A DNA stretch of 6,140 bases from Candidatus Bathyarchaeota archaeon (GCA_030691555.1 JAUYEB010000030.1:1-6140); one strand, 5' to 3'; numbered from the stretch's first letter, positions 1 to 4,717 are shown. Made by a program: numbers and translations. Notes: a model not told the origin generated them from the letters alone.

Positions 1-300
1 GAGGCCGAGATAAGGTCGGGGATGGAGATAATCATGGTCCACGTCGCCGCCAACGGCCTCGGCAGGGGCTGGCTCGGCAGACGCATCGACCTGAAGGCCG
101 CCGCGGAGCTGGCGAAGCTTGGCGAGCGCTACGGGTTGAACGTCTGCGGGGAGGGCGGCGAGTACGAGAGCCTAGTCGTCGACGCCCCCTGGTTCAAGAA
201 GAGGCTTGAGATCGAGAAGGCGGAGGTCGTCTGGGAGGGCACGAGCGGCACATACGCAGTCAAGGGGGCCCACCTCGCCCCCAAACTACATAAAGGTTAA
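1..300 (+). CDS. dph6: Diphthine--ammonia ligase (Dph6 family), C-terminal part
   Basis: The frame is open from base 1 to the TAA at 298-300, so this is the last 99 residues of a longer protein; an internal ATG at 22 is unlikely to be the real start. The recognisable part is the conserved block GEGGEYESLVVDAP (residues about 53-66), the hallmark of the ATP_bind_4/Dph6 family of adenine-nucleotide alpha-hydrolase-fold enzymes. Upstream lies a family-like stretch around GLGRGWLGRRID. By family knowledge the enzyme performs the last step of diphthamide synthesis, the ATP-dependent amidation of diphthine on the conserved histidine of elongation factor 2, in the cytoplasm. The N-terminal ATP-binding PP-loop motif lies outside the window and cannot be checked. 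A distant Dph6 paralogue is the only real alternative. Codon use is GC-rich like thrS downstream, from which it is separated by 169 bases. Confidence 0.85.
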   Translation, partial: EAEIRSGMEIIMVHVAANGLGRGWLGRRIDLKAAAELAKLGERYGLNVCGEGGEYESLVVDAPWFKKRLEIEKAEVVWEGTSGTYAVKGAHLAPKLHKG

Positions 301-304
301 AAAC
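296..304 (+). promoter_or_regulatory. Weak TATA-like box, candidate thrS leader promoter
   Basis: GTTAAAAAC overlaps the dph6 stop codon. A start point about 25 bases downstream would fall near 326, giving thrS a leader of about 145 bases, much longer than those inferred for other genes here. No better TATA box is visible between this point and the thrS ATG. Read-through from dph6 is the alternative. Confidence 0.3.
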
Positions 305-340
305 ACCCCTCCTAATCGTTGAGTCTCAGAGGAGAGCGCG

Positions 341-463
341 GTGAACGCCCGCCAAACAGCCTAGGCCGAAAGGCCCACAGCTCACCCAGCCGCTCCCCCG
401 CAGTTCTACGCAGACAACCACCGCGAGGGGATAGAGGTCTTCACCCGCTCCACAAGGAAGTAA
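341..463 (+). other. Short GTG-started reading frame interrupted by TAG in the thrS leader
   Basis: A GTG at 341 is preceded at a suitable distance by a purine-rich GAGGAG (329-334). The frame reads seven codons (VNARQTA), meets TAG at 362-364, then stays open for 32 codons to TAA at 461-463, seven bases before the thrS ATG. The second half has no start codon of its own, yet ends in a protein-like tail (residues reading FYADNHREGIEVFTRSTRK) with the C/G-rich third positions typical of this genome. Possibilities are an upstream regulatory mini-ORF that ends at TAG, a decayed gene fragment, or TAG read-through. TAG appears to be used as an ordinary stop by two other genes in the window, so wholesale recoding is unlikely. 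I recognise no homologue, and non-coding leader is also possible. Confidence 0.2.
364..375 (+). promoter_or_regulatory. Small GAAA-capped hairpin in the thrS leader
   Basis: GGCC-GAAA-GGCC forms a four-base-pair GC stem closed by a GNRA-type tetraloop. It begins on the last base of the TAG at 362-364. The stem is short but GNRA loops are stable in RNA; it could be part of a larger leader structure. Chance is possible in GC-rich DNA. Confidence 0.3.
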
Positions 464-469
464 TGAACA

Positions 470-1927
470 ATGGCTGAAAAGAAGAAGGAAGAGGTCGTAT
501 CCGCCGCCCTCAAGGCGGAGGAGAAGCTCAAGTCACAGTGGTACATACTCGACACCGAGGGCGAGCTCCACAAGATAGACGAGTTCGACTTCAAGGGCCG
601 CGACAACCTGCGCAAGTTCGCGGGCTACGAGGTCGACAAGGACAGAAGCGTCCACCAGGAGCCGCCACACGTCACGATGATGAAGGCGCTGGAGCTTGTG
701 GACTACGAGCCGGCGAGCGACCCCGGCAACATGCGCTACTACCCGAAGGGCAGGATGATCAAGGCGCTGCTGGAGGAGTACGTCTCCTCGAAGGTCGCCG
801 CGTACGGCGGCATGGAGGTGGAGACCCCCATCATGTACAACCTCGAGCACCCGACCCTCGCCAACTACCTCAACCGCTTCCCCGCCCGCCAGTACACCAT
901 AGAGAGCGACAACGACAGGTACTTCCTACGCTTCGCCGCGTGCTTCGGCCAGTTCCTCATGGCGCACGACGCCACCATCAGCTACAAGAACCTCCCCTTC
1001 AAGATCTACGAATTGACCCGCTACAGCTTCCGCAGGGAGCAGAAGGGCGAGCTAACCGGCCTCCGCCGGCTCCGCAGCTTCACCATGCCCGACGTCCACG
1101 CCATGTGCCGCGACCTAGAGCAGGCGAAGGAGGAGTTCATGGTCCGCTTCAAGATGAGCGCCGACGTCCTGGATGGCATCGGCATCCACAACAGCGACTA
1201 CGAGCTCGGCGTCCGCCTCACCGAGGAGTTCTGGGCGAACAACAAGGACTTCGTCGTCAACCTCGTCAAGACCCACGGGAAGCCCGCTTTGGTGGAGATG
1301 TGGAGGGAGCGCATCTTCTACTTCATCCTCAAGTGGGAGAGGAACTTCGTAGACAACCTCGACAAGGCGTCGGCGCTGAGCACCGACCAGATCGACGTCG
1401 AGAACGGTGAGAGGTACGACATAAAGTTCATGGACGAGGACGGCGTCGGCAAGCACCCCCTCATACTCCACTGCAGCCCCAGCGGCGCCATAGAGAGGGA
1501 CATCTACGCCCTGCTGGAGAAGGCGGCCTTCGACATGAAGGTCGGCAAGCGCCCCACCCTCCCACTCTGGCTACAGCCGACCCAGGTACGCGTCATACCC
1601 GTCAGCCAGGACTACCTCGGCGCAGCCGACAAGATCGCGGCGGAGATCGAGGCGTCGAAGATCAGGGTCGACGTCGACAACCGCGACGAGTCCGTCGGCA
1701 AGAAGATCAGGGACTCGGAGAAGGAGTGGATACACTACACCCTCGTCATCGGCGAGAAGGAGGCGGGTAAGGAGAAGATACCCGTCCGCGTGAGGGAGAC
1801 GGGAAAGCTCGTGGAGTACTCACCCGCTGAGCTAGCGAAGGAGATCAAGGGCATAGTCGGCGACAAGCCGTGGAGGCCTCTGCCCGTGCCCAGGTACCTG
1901 CAACAGCGCCCCAAGTTCAGCGGATGA
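470..1927 (+). CDS. thrS: Threonyl-tRNA synthetase, archaeal type without N-terminal editing domain
   Basis: A 485-residue class II aminoacyl-tRNA synthetase that attaches threonine to tRNA-Thr in the cytoplasm. Residues about 22-80 match the linker that precedes the catalytic core in archaeal ThrRS, ending in ELVDYEPASDPGNMRYYPKG. Motif 1 lies around 95-140 (MEVETPIMYN), motif 2 at 180-206 (ELTRYSFRREQ, then the LRRLRSF loop), and motif 3 at 331-350 (LHCSPSGAIERDIYALLE). The three zinc ligands that read threonine in this family fit Cys158, His210 and His334. The anticodon-binding HGTP domain follows from about 365 to 470. The roughly 145-residue N-terminal D-aminoacyl-deacylase-like editing domain of euryarchaeal ThrRS is absent: the protein starts with a charged, Lys/Glu-rich tail where that domain would end. 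This matches the catalytic half of the split ThrRS pair known in Sulfolobus and Aeropyrum, so a separate editing protein is expected elsewhere. The ATG has a weak AAGGA (454-458) upstream. Confidence 0.96.
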   Translation: MAEKKKEEVVSAALKAEEKLKSQWYILDTEGELHKIDEFDFKGRDNLRKFAGYEVDKDRSVHQEPPHVTMMKALELVDYEPASDPGNMRYYPKGRMIKALLEEYVSSKVAAYGGMEVETPIMYNLEHPTLANYLNRFPARQYTIESDNDRYFLRFAACFGQFLMAHDATISYKNLPFKIYELTRYSFRREQKGELTGLRRLRSFTMPDVHAMCRDLEQAKEEFMVRFKMSADVLDGIGIHNSDYELGVRLTEEFWANNKDFVVNLVKTHGKPALVEMWRERIFYFILKWERNFVDNLDKASALSTDQIDVENGERYDIKFMDEDGVGKHPLILHCSPSGAIERDIYALLEKAAFDMKVGKRPTLPLWLQPTQVRVIPVSQDYLGAADKIAAEIEASKIRVDVDNRDESVGKKIRDSEKEWIHYTLVIGEKEAGKEKIPVRVRETGKLVEYSPAELAKEIKGIVGDKPWRPLPVPRYLQQRPKFSG

Positions 1928-1937
1928 ATTCCCTATC

Positions 1938-1950
1938 CTTTTCCATTTTA
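1938..1950 (+). terminator. T-rich archaeal-type terminator after thrS
   Basis: Two TTTT runs (1939-1942 and 1946-1949) lie 12-22 bases after the thrS stop, without a hairpin. Archaeal RNA polymerase commonly ends transcripts at such T tracts. It separates thrS from the vapBC promoter that follows directly. Confidence 0.4.
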
Positions 1951-1965
1951 CATGAAAGAATACGA

Positions 1966-1976
1966 CATATTTATTA
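1966..1976 (+). promoter_or_regulatory. TATA box of the vapBC operon
   Basis: CATATTTATTA is an AT-rich island in GC-rich surroundings and resembles the archaeal TATA element. Transcription would start near 1996-2000, inside the inverted repeat at 1986-2006. This argues against the ATG at 1952 as the vapB start, because that codon lies upstream of the predicted start point. Confidence 0.5.
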
Positions 1977-1985
1977 GCAGTAGTA

Positions 1986-2006
1986 TCCCACCCAGTGTTG
2001 GTGGGA
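1986..2006 (+). promoter_or_regulatory. Perfect inverted repeat, probable VapB operator
   Basis: TCCCACC (1986-1992), seven-base spacer, GGTGGGA (2000-2006): a perfect 7-bp inverted repeat ten bases after the TATA box and just ahead of the probable vapB start. It spans the predicted transcription start. Antitoxins of the AbrB-fold VapB type usually bind such repeats as dimers, or with VapC, to repress their own operon. The right arm also holds the only purine-rich stretch that could serve as a ribosome-binding site, so a hairpin in the RNA could affect translation. Confidence 0.5.
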
Positions 2007-2011
2007 CGTAT

Positions 2012-2257
2012 TTGGAGGTGCAGCTCAAGGTGGATTCGAAGGGTAGGATATGCCTCCCAGCCGAGATAAGAGATGAGATTGGCGACGTAGTAACCGCAAA
2101 AAGAACGTCGAAAGGCATCCTCATCCAAAAAGGCGAAAAGAGCGACTTCCTCGACGAGTTCAAGCGGGTGATCTCATCCGAGCCAACCAGAACCGGGAAA
2201 CCGGAAAACCCATCCCCCGAGAAGATGAAGGCTATATGGGAACGAAAACACCCGTGA
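2012..2257 (+). CDS. vapB: VapB-type antitoxin, AbrB/SpoVT DNA-binding family
   Basis: From the TTG at 2012 the product has 81 residues. Its N-terminal part, VQLKVDSKGRICLPAEIRDEIG, is the swapped-hairpin AbrB/SpoVT DNA-binding motif: beta strand, Ser-Lys-Gly-Arg turn, then an Ile/Leu-Pro-x-Glu-Ile-Arg segment. The C-terminal half (SDFLDEFKRVISSEP onward, ending in basic helix KMKAIWERK) is the flexible region that typically wraps around and blocks the toxin. The frame is open back to an ATG at 1952, but that start would put the TATA box and inverted repeat inside the gene; TTG 2012 or GTG 2018 fits better. The stop overlaps the start of vapC, as usual for antitoxin-toxin pairs. Expected roles are neutralising VapC and repressing the operon. 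Codon use is more AT-rich than in thrS, suggesting acquisition by transfer. Confidence 0.85.
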   Translation: MEVQLKVDSKGRICLPAEIRDEIGDVVTAKRTSKGILIQKGEKSDFLDEFKRVISSEPTRTGKPENPSPEKMKAIWERKHP

Positions 2258-2691
2258 TCGGGTTAGACGCCAATATACTCATCTACGCACTCGATCCAGC
2301 CTTCCCCGAACACGGGAAACTGGATGGGCTGCTGTTTGATTTATCCCCCGAAAAAACGGTGGCGGTGAACCCCACCGTCATCCACGAGACCTACCATACC
2401 TTGGTTCATTTCCAGAATATCGTACCCTCCGACGCCGTGAAACGGTTGAACTTGATAATGAAACACCCCTACATAGAATTCTACAACCAGACGAAGAGGA
2501 TATGCCAAATTGGTCTAAAATTAGCGGAAAAATACGCGTTGGGGGGCCGTGACTCGCTCATATTGTCAAATTATCTGGCGAATAAAATCCCCGTGATGTA
2601 CACGCATGACCGAGCGATTTTGAAGTTGAAGAAGGTCTCGTGGAGGGAGGGCGTGATAGCCTTGAGGGATCCCGTCGAGGGTATCGAGTAA
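2236..2691 (+). CDS. vapC: VapC-type PIN-domain ribonuclease toxin
   Basis: A 151-residue PIN-domain protein covering nearly the whole fold. The acidic residues that hold the catalytic metal are all visible: Asp11 in GLDANILIYALD, Glu51 in VIHETYHTL, Asp106 in GGRDSLILSNYL, and Asp125 in MYTHDRAIL, so the enzyme should be active. VapC proteins are magnesium-dependent endoribonucleases, many of which cut tRNA anticodon loops or rRNA and so stop translation; the target here cannot be read from sequence. The gene overlaps vapB by 22 bases from ATG 2236. A GTG at 2254, in a GTGA overlap with the vapB stop, would give the compact VIGLDANIL start typical of PIN proteins and is a serious alternative. 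The codons (many AAA, ATA, TTG) are clearly more AT-rich than those of thrS. It converges with the gene at 2717-2920. Confidence 0.92.
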   Translation: MGTKTPVIGLDANILIYALDPAFPEHGKLDGLLFDLSPEKTVAVNPTVIHETYHTLVHFQNIVPSDAVKRLNLIMKHPYIEFYNQTKRICQIGLKLAEKYALGGRDSLILSNYLANKIPVMYTHDRAILKLKKVSWREGVIALRDPVEGIE

Positions 2692-2716
2692 TGAGCGATG
2701 TAGCCACTGGTGGTTC

Positions 2717-2920
2717 CTAGATGCCGTGGCGCCACTTCTCTATCTGGTCCGCCTTCTTGTTCCCCTTCTTGAACTGCTTGTAGTGCTCCTCGCAGACGTA
2801 GGCGGATTTGCCCTCGACGTCGAGGCCGGCGGCCTTCGCCTTGGCGACGTTGACGGATCGCACCGCGTCGTTCTTGCAGTTCCTCACCGTGCACTTCTGG
2901 CCCTTGTCGATCCTGCCCAA
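2717..2920 (-). CDS. Small predicted zinc-binding protein (CxxxxC...CxxH)
   Basis: A 67-residue basic protein starting at a TTG (2920-2918, reads MGRIDKGQKC) and ending at TAG. It has two half-sites for one metal: Cys10-x4-Cys15 and Cys43-x2-His46, with a central segment VRSVNVAKAKAAGLDVEGK between them and a Lys-rich tail (HYKQFKKGNKK) ending QIEKWRHGI. The pattern suggests a single treble-clef or zinc-ribbon-like fold, plausibly binding nucleic acid or the ribosome given the positive charge. Sequences of this look occur, as far as I recall, as conserved uncharacterised proteins in thaumarchaeal-type genomes; no function is known to me. A TATA box at 2957-2952 on this strand puts the start of transcription about ten bases from the TTG, so the mRNA would be nearly leaderless. 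GC-rich codon use marks it as a resident gene beside the AT-richer vapBC. No Shine-Dalgarno is visible. Confidence 0.8.
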   Translation of the reverse strand: MGRIDKGQKCTVRNCKNDAVRSVNVAKAKAAGLDVEGKSAYVCEEHYKQFKKGNKKADQIEKWRHGI

Positions 2921-2951
2921 TGCTATCAGGTGATACCCGCGCCACCGCCAC

Positions 2952-2957
2952 TATAAA
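2952..2957 (-). promoter_or_regulatory. TATA box of the small zinc-binding protein gene
   Basis: On the minus strand the sequence reads GGTTTATAG. It lies 31 bases ahead of the TTG start at 2920, so transcription would begin about 5-10 bases before the start codon. It is divergent from the TATA box at 2993-3000. Confidence 0.5.
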
Positions 2958-2992
2958 CCTAGCCCCCAAACCCATCTGCGTGGAACATACGG

Positions 2993-3000
2993 TTTATTAA
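2993..3000 (+). promoter_or_regulatory. TATA box of the small membrane protein operon
   Basis: TTTATTAA lies 25 bases before the ATG at 3026, so the transcript should start at or within a few bases of that ATG. The two promoters in 2921-3025 point away from each other, about 40 bases apart. Confidence 0.55.
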
Positions 3001-3025
3001 CATTCATTACAAATAAGTAGGGACA

Positions 3026-3187
3026 ATGGATCTATTCTGGACCGTAGCCGCGATTCTCGTCGTGCTTTGGCTACTTGGGTTGATCGGCGGAATCGGAGGG
3101 CAACTAATCCACGCGTTACTGGTGATCGCGGCGATTGTGGTGATCATCAGGCTCATTCAGGGAAGGAATTTAGCCACGGGTAAATGA
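3026..3187 (+). CDS. lmo0937/DUF5670-type tiny membrane protein
   Basis: A 53-residue protein from ATG 3026 to TGA 3185-3187. It begins MDLFWTVAAILVVLWLLGLIGG (shown to residue 22 in two parts: MDLFWTVAAILVV then LWLLGLIGG), turns at a Gly-rich GGIGGQ, and continues with a second hydrophobic helix LIHALLVIAAIVVIIRLIQGR. Two membrane helices (about 5-21 and 27-41) joined by a glycine turn and ending in Arg-Leu-Ile-Gln-Gly-Arg are the signature of the small lmo0937 family (DUF5670), common in bacteria and found in some archaea, often near stress or envelope genes. The molecular role is not known. The predicted mRNA is leaderless or nearly so. The next gene, also a small membrane protein, follows after 38 bases or about 100 depending on its start, and has no obvious promoter of its own, so the pair may be one transcript. 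Confidence 0.8.
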   Translation: MDLFWTVAAILVVLWLLGLIGGIGGQLIHALLVIAAIVVIIRLIQGRNLATGK

Positions 3188-3225
3188 CTGCACACAATCA
3201 TGGATGAATATGTGATGGTGAGGAC

Positions 3226-3483
3226 TTGATATCACTCGACCTTTGCTTAACCACGTTGTCTTCACTACTTCTAAGCCAGGTGGGGGCCGGCGTGGAGACC
3301 CTAGTGGCGGCAGGCATCCTCGTCTTAATCGGCGTCATAATCATCATGGTGGTAGGGGCTCTGCTCTTCTTCCTCCCCGCGGCCGTAGTAGCCGGGGTCG
3401 TATGGTACTTGACGGGCAGTGAACTCTACGCCGCTCTAGCCTTCCTCGCCGTGGCCGTCATCTCTCTAACTAGGAGAAAATAG
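3226..3483 (+). CDS. Small hydrophobic membrane protein, unknown function
   Basis: From TTG 3226 the product has 85 residues; GTG 3280 (67 residues) and GTG 3292 (63 residues, starting VETLVAAGILV) are alternatives in the same frame. TTG 3226 is preceded by GGTGAGG (3217-3223), a reasonable though close Shine-Dalgarno match; GTG 3292 gives the cleanest membrane-protein start. The hydrophobic core from about residue 23 to 81 divides into segments LVAAGILVLIGVIIIMVVGALLFF, PAAVVAGVVWYL and LYAALAFLAVAVISL, so two long or three short membrane helices, with a basic TRRK tail that should sit in the cytoplasm by the positive-inside rule. I recognise no family. Its position after a lmo0937-type protein, with no TATA box between, suggests co-transcription and a shared envelope role. 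Codon use is intermediate. Confidence 0.65.
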   Translation: MISLDLCLTTLSSLLLSQVGAGVETLVAAGILVLIGVIIIMVVGALLFFLPAAVVAGVVWYLTGSELYAALAFLAVAVISLTRRK

Positions 3484-3526
3484 AGGATCCATCGAAACCC
3501 CCTCCCGTGAATCATGGAATCGTTTC

Positions 3527-3538
3527 GCGTGCGCACGC
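3527..3538 (+). repeat. 12-bp GC palindrome with a second CGTGCGC copy nearby
   Basis: GCGTGCGCACGC is perfectly self-complementary. The heptamer CGTGCGC recurs at 3552-3558, 24 bases after its occurrence at 3528-3534. The second copy sits in a bulged inverted repeat (ACAA-t-ACG at 3546-3553 against CGTTTGT at 3560-3566, six-base loop). Possible protein-binding sites or RNA structure; alternating purine-pyrimidine runs in GC-rich DNA can also arise by chance. Confidence 0.35.
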
Positions 3539-3572
3539 TGAACAGACAATACGTGCGCGCGTTTGTTGTGTA

Positions 3573-3604
3573 GGGGGTGGGGAGGGGAGATGGTGGGTTT
3601 TGGG
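3573..3604 (+). other. Canonical G-quadruplex motif
   Basis: G-runs of 5, 4, 4 and 3 (3573-3577, 3579-3582, 3584-3587, 3595-3597) with loops of 1, 1 and 7 bases, followed by another GGG at 3602-3604. This meets the usual G3+N1-7 rule, and two one-base loops favour a stable parallel fold. It lies on the coding strand about 50 bases before the TATA box of the next gene, upstream of the predicted transcript. Confidence 0.6.
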
Positions 3605-3652
3605 CTATAATCCTAACCCGCGGCTCCACGGGGCGCCGCCGGTGAACAACCC

Positions 3653-3660
3653 ATATAAAT
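3653..3660 (+). promoter_or_regulatory. TATA box of the elongation-factor-like gene
   Basis: ATATAAAT stands 23 bases before GTG 3684, so the predicted transcription start (about 25 bases from the box centre) coincides with the start codon. This supports a leaderless mRNA and decides the start in favour of GTG 3684 over the upstream ATG at 3507. Confidence 0.65.
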
Positions 3661-3683
3661 CGCCTCGCCTCACCACTGCCCCT

Positions 3684-4634
3684 GTGCCGAACCTCAACGC
3701 CGCCGTCATAGGCTCCCCCGGCTACTCGAAGCAGCTGGGGAAGATGAGCACGGAGACAGACGTCACATTCTACGACCTGAAGAAGGGGGAGGCGACAGTC
3801 ACGATGGTGGAGCCGAGCAGGTACCCCGAGAAGATTCAGAGCCTCTACTACTCGGCCGCCTTCGCCGACCACGCGGTCCTAGTCGCGGAGAAGCTCGACC
3901 AGTACTTCGGCGAGAGCCTCCTCATGATAAACGCCTGTGGCGTCCCCGAGGGCACCATCGTCCTCAGGAACTACGTATCCGAGGACCAGCTGCCGATGTT
4001 CACGCGCGGCACCTCCCTGCAGGGCTACGCCGTGATGGAAGACGACCCGATAGGGCTCAGGGACAAGCTCATCGCGCTCGCAGAGAGGCCGCGTCCGGCC
4101 CAGCCGGGCCCCGCCACGATGGTCGTGGACGCCGCCTTCAACGTGCGCGGCATAGGCGCCGTCGCCCTCGGCACGGTGAAGTCGGGTATGGTGAGGAGGC
4201 ACGACCAGCTGCGCGCCCTCCCCGGGGACAAGGTGGCTGAGGTCCGGAGCATACAGAAGCACGACGAGGACTTCGAGGAGGCGGGCGTCGGCGACCACGT
4301 CGGCCTCGCACTGAAGGGCGTCGAGGCGTCCGACCTCGACAAGGGGACCGTCCTCACCGCGGACACCCTCAAGACGGCGACCACGGTCACCGGGCAGGCC
4401 TCGATCATACCATACTTCCAGGCGCAGCTCCATCAGGGCTCCACCGTCCACCTCGGCCACTGGCTCCAGTTCAACCTCGCCCGGATAACCGAGATGGAGG
4501 ACAGGGGGGACAAGAAGCCTCTAGTCACCTTGGCGCTGGAGAGGCCCCTCGTCTACCCGCCGGGGGCGAGGGCGGTGATGATCTACCTGGACGGTGGGAG
4601 GCTACGCGTGGCGGGTACCATCCCTCTGCCCTGA
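3684..4634 (+). CDS. EF1A/SelB-like translation factor with degenerate GTPase domain
   Basis: From GTG 3684 the protein has 316 residues, starting VPNLNAAVIGSPGYSKQLGK. Domain I (about 1-135) keeps the outline of an EF-Tu-type G domain, but its motifs are broken: the P-loop reads G10-SPGYSK-Q17, with Ser in place of the conserved Gly and Gln for Ser/Thr; the DxxG region reads VEPSRYPEK (42-50); no NKxD is found. GTP binding or hydrolysis is therefore doubtful. Domain II (about 145-228) is well preserved and SelB/EF1A-like: FNVRGIGAVALGTVKSG, then VRSIQKHDEDFEEAGVGDHVGLALKG. Domain III (about 229-316) is a second beta barrel ending in RAVMIYLDGGRLRVAGTIPLP. Family members are annotated in archaea as EF-Tu domain 2 or SelB-like proteins, without a proven role. 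It probably contacts the ribosome or an aminoacyl-tRNA, but that is inference. True SelB is unlikely because of the lost G motifs and missing domain IV. Single gene with its own promoter. Confidence 0.85.
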   Translation: MPNLNAAVIGSPGYSKQLGKMSTETDVTFYDLKKGEATVTMVEPSRYPEKIQSLYYSAAFADHAVLVAEKLDQYFGESLLMINACGVPEGTIVLRNYVSEDQLPMFTRGTSLQGYAVMEDDPIGLRDKLIALAERPRPAQPGPATMVVDAAFNVRGIGAVALGTVKSGMVRRHDQLRALPGDKVAEVRSIQKHDEDFEEAGVGDHVGLALKGVEASDLDKGTVLTADTLKTATTVTGQASIIPYFQAQLHQGSTVHLGHWLQFNLARITEMEDRGDKKPLVTLALERPLVYPPGARAVMIYLDGGRLRVAGTIPLP

Positions 4635-4677
4635 CCCTCTAACGGCGCCCCCTGCGACGGGTAATATACAGCTAATC

Positions 4678-4687
4678 GATAAAAATC
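4678..4687 (+). promoter_or_regulatory. TATA-like box before the histidine kinase gene
   Basis: GATAAAAATC lies 30 bases ahead of GTG 4718, giving a predicted transcription start about 8-10 bases before it. A second AT-rich stretch, TAATATACA (4662-4670), lies further upstream and may be used instead. Confidence 0.4.
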
Positions 4688-4717
4688 AAATACGGACGAG
4701 GCGAGCTAGAACCCCGA

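Larger units (their letters stand above)
3484..3683 (+). other. Gene-free upstream region with structured DNA motifs
   Basis: About 200 bases between the membrane-protein gene and the elongation-factor-like gene. The frame of the latter is open through most of it from an ATG at 3507, but the encoded residues (rich in Arg, Gly, Pro, Cys) look unlike the protein proper and a TATA box sits within it. It contains a 12-bp palindrome, a bulged inverted repeat, a G-quadruplex motif and the TATA box, listed separately. No tRNA or other RNA gene is evident. Confidence 0.5.

Noticed and set aside
319..477. TTG-started 52-codon frame across the thrS leader
   Set aside because: Product is rich in Arg, Pro and Ser with no protein-like features, and it runs into the thrS start in a different frame.
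538..1410. Long open frame of 290 codons on the plus strand inside thrS
   Set aside because: It overlaps a certain gene in another frame and encodes a protein dominated by Arg, Pro, Gly and Gln, the usual product of out-of-frame GC-rich coding DNA.
2704..2713. CCACTGGTGG after vapC, resembling the operator arms before vapB
   Set aside because: Arms are only four bases with a two-base centre and the match to the upstream repeat is partial, so neither a second operator, a terminator nor an insertion boundary is supported.
3200..3229. Nine-codon ATG frame ending in a TTGA overlap with the TTG start of the next gene
   Set aside because: Very short, no promoter or clear ribosome-binding site, and nothing to distinguish it from chance.
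3507..3683. N-terminal extension of the elongation-factor-like protein from ATG 3507
   Set aside because: It contains the TATA box and a G-quadruplex in its first part, and the extra 59 residues do not resemble the family, whose homology begins right at GTG 3684.
3879..4460. 193-codon minus-strand frame opposite the elongation-factor-like gene
   Set aside because: Shadow of a well-supported gene; no domain features and no promoter.
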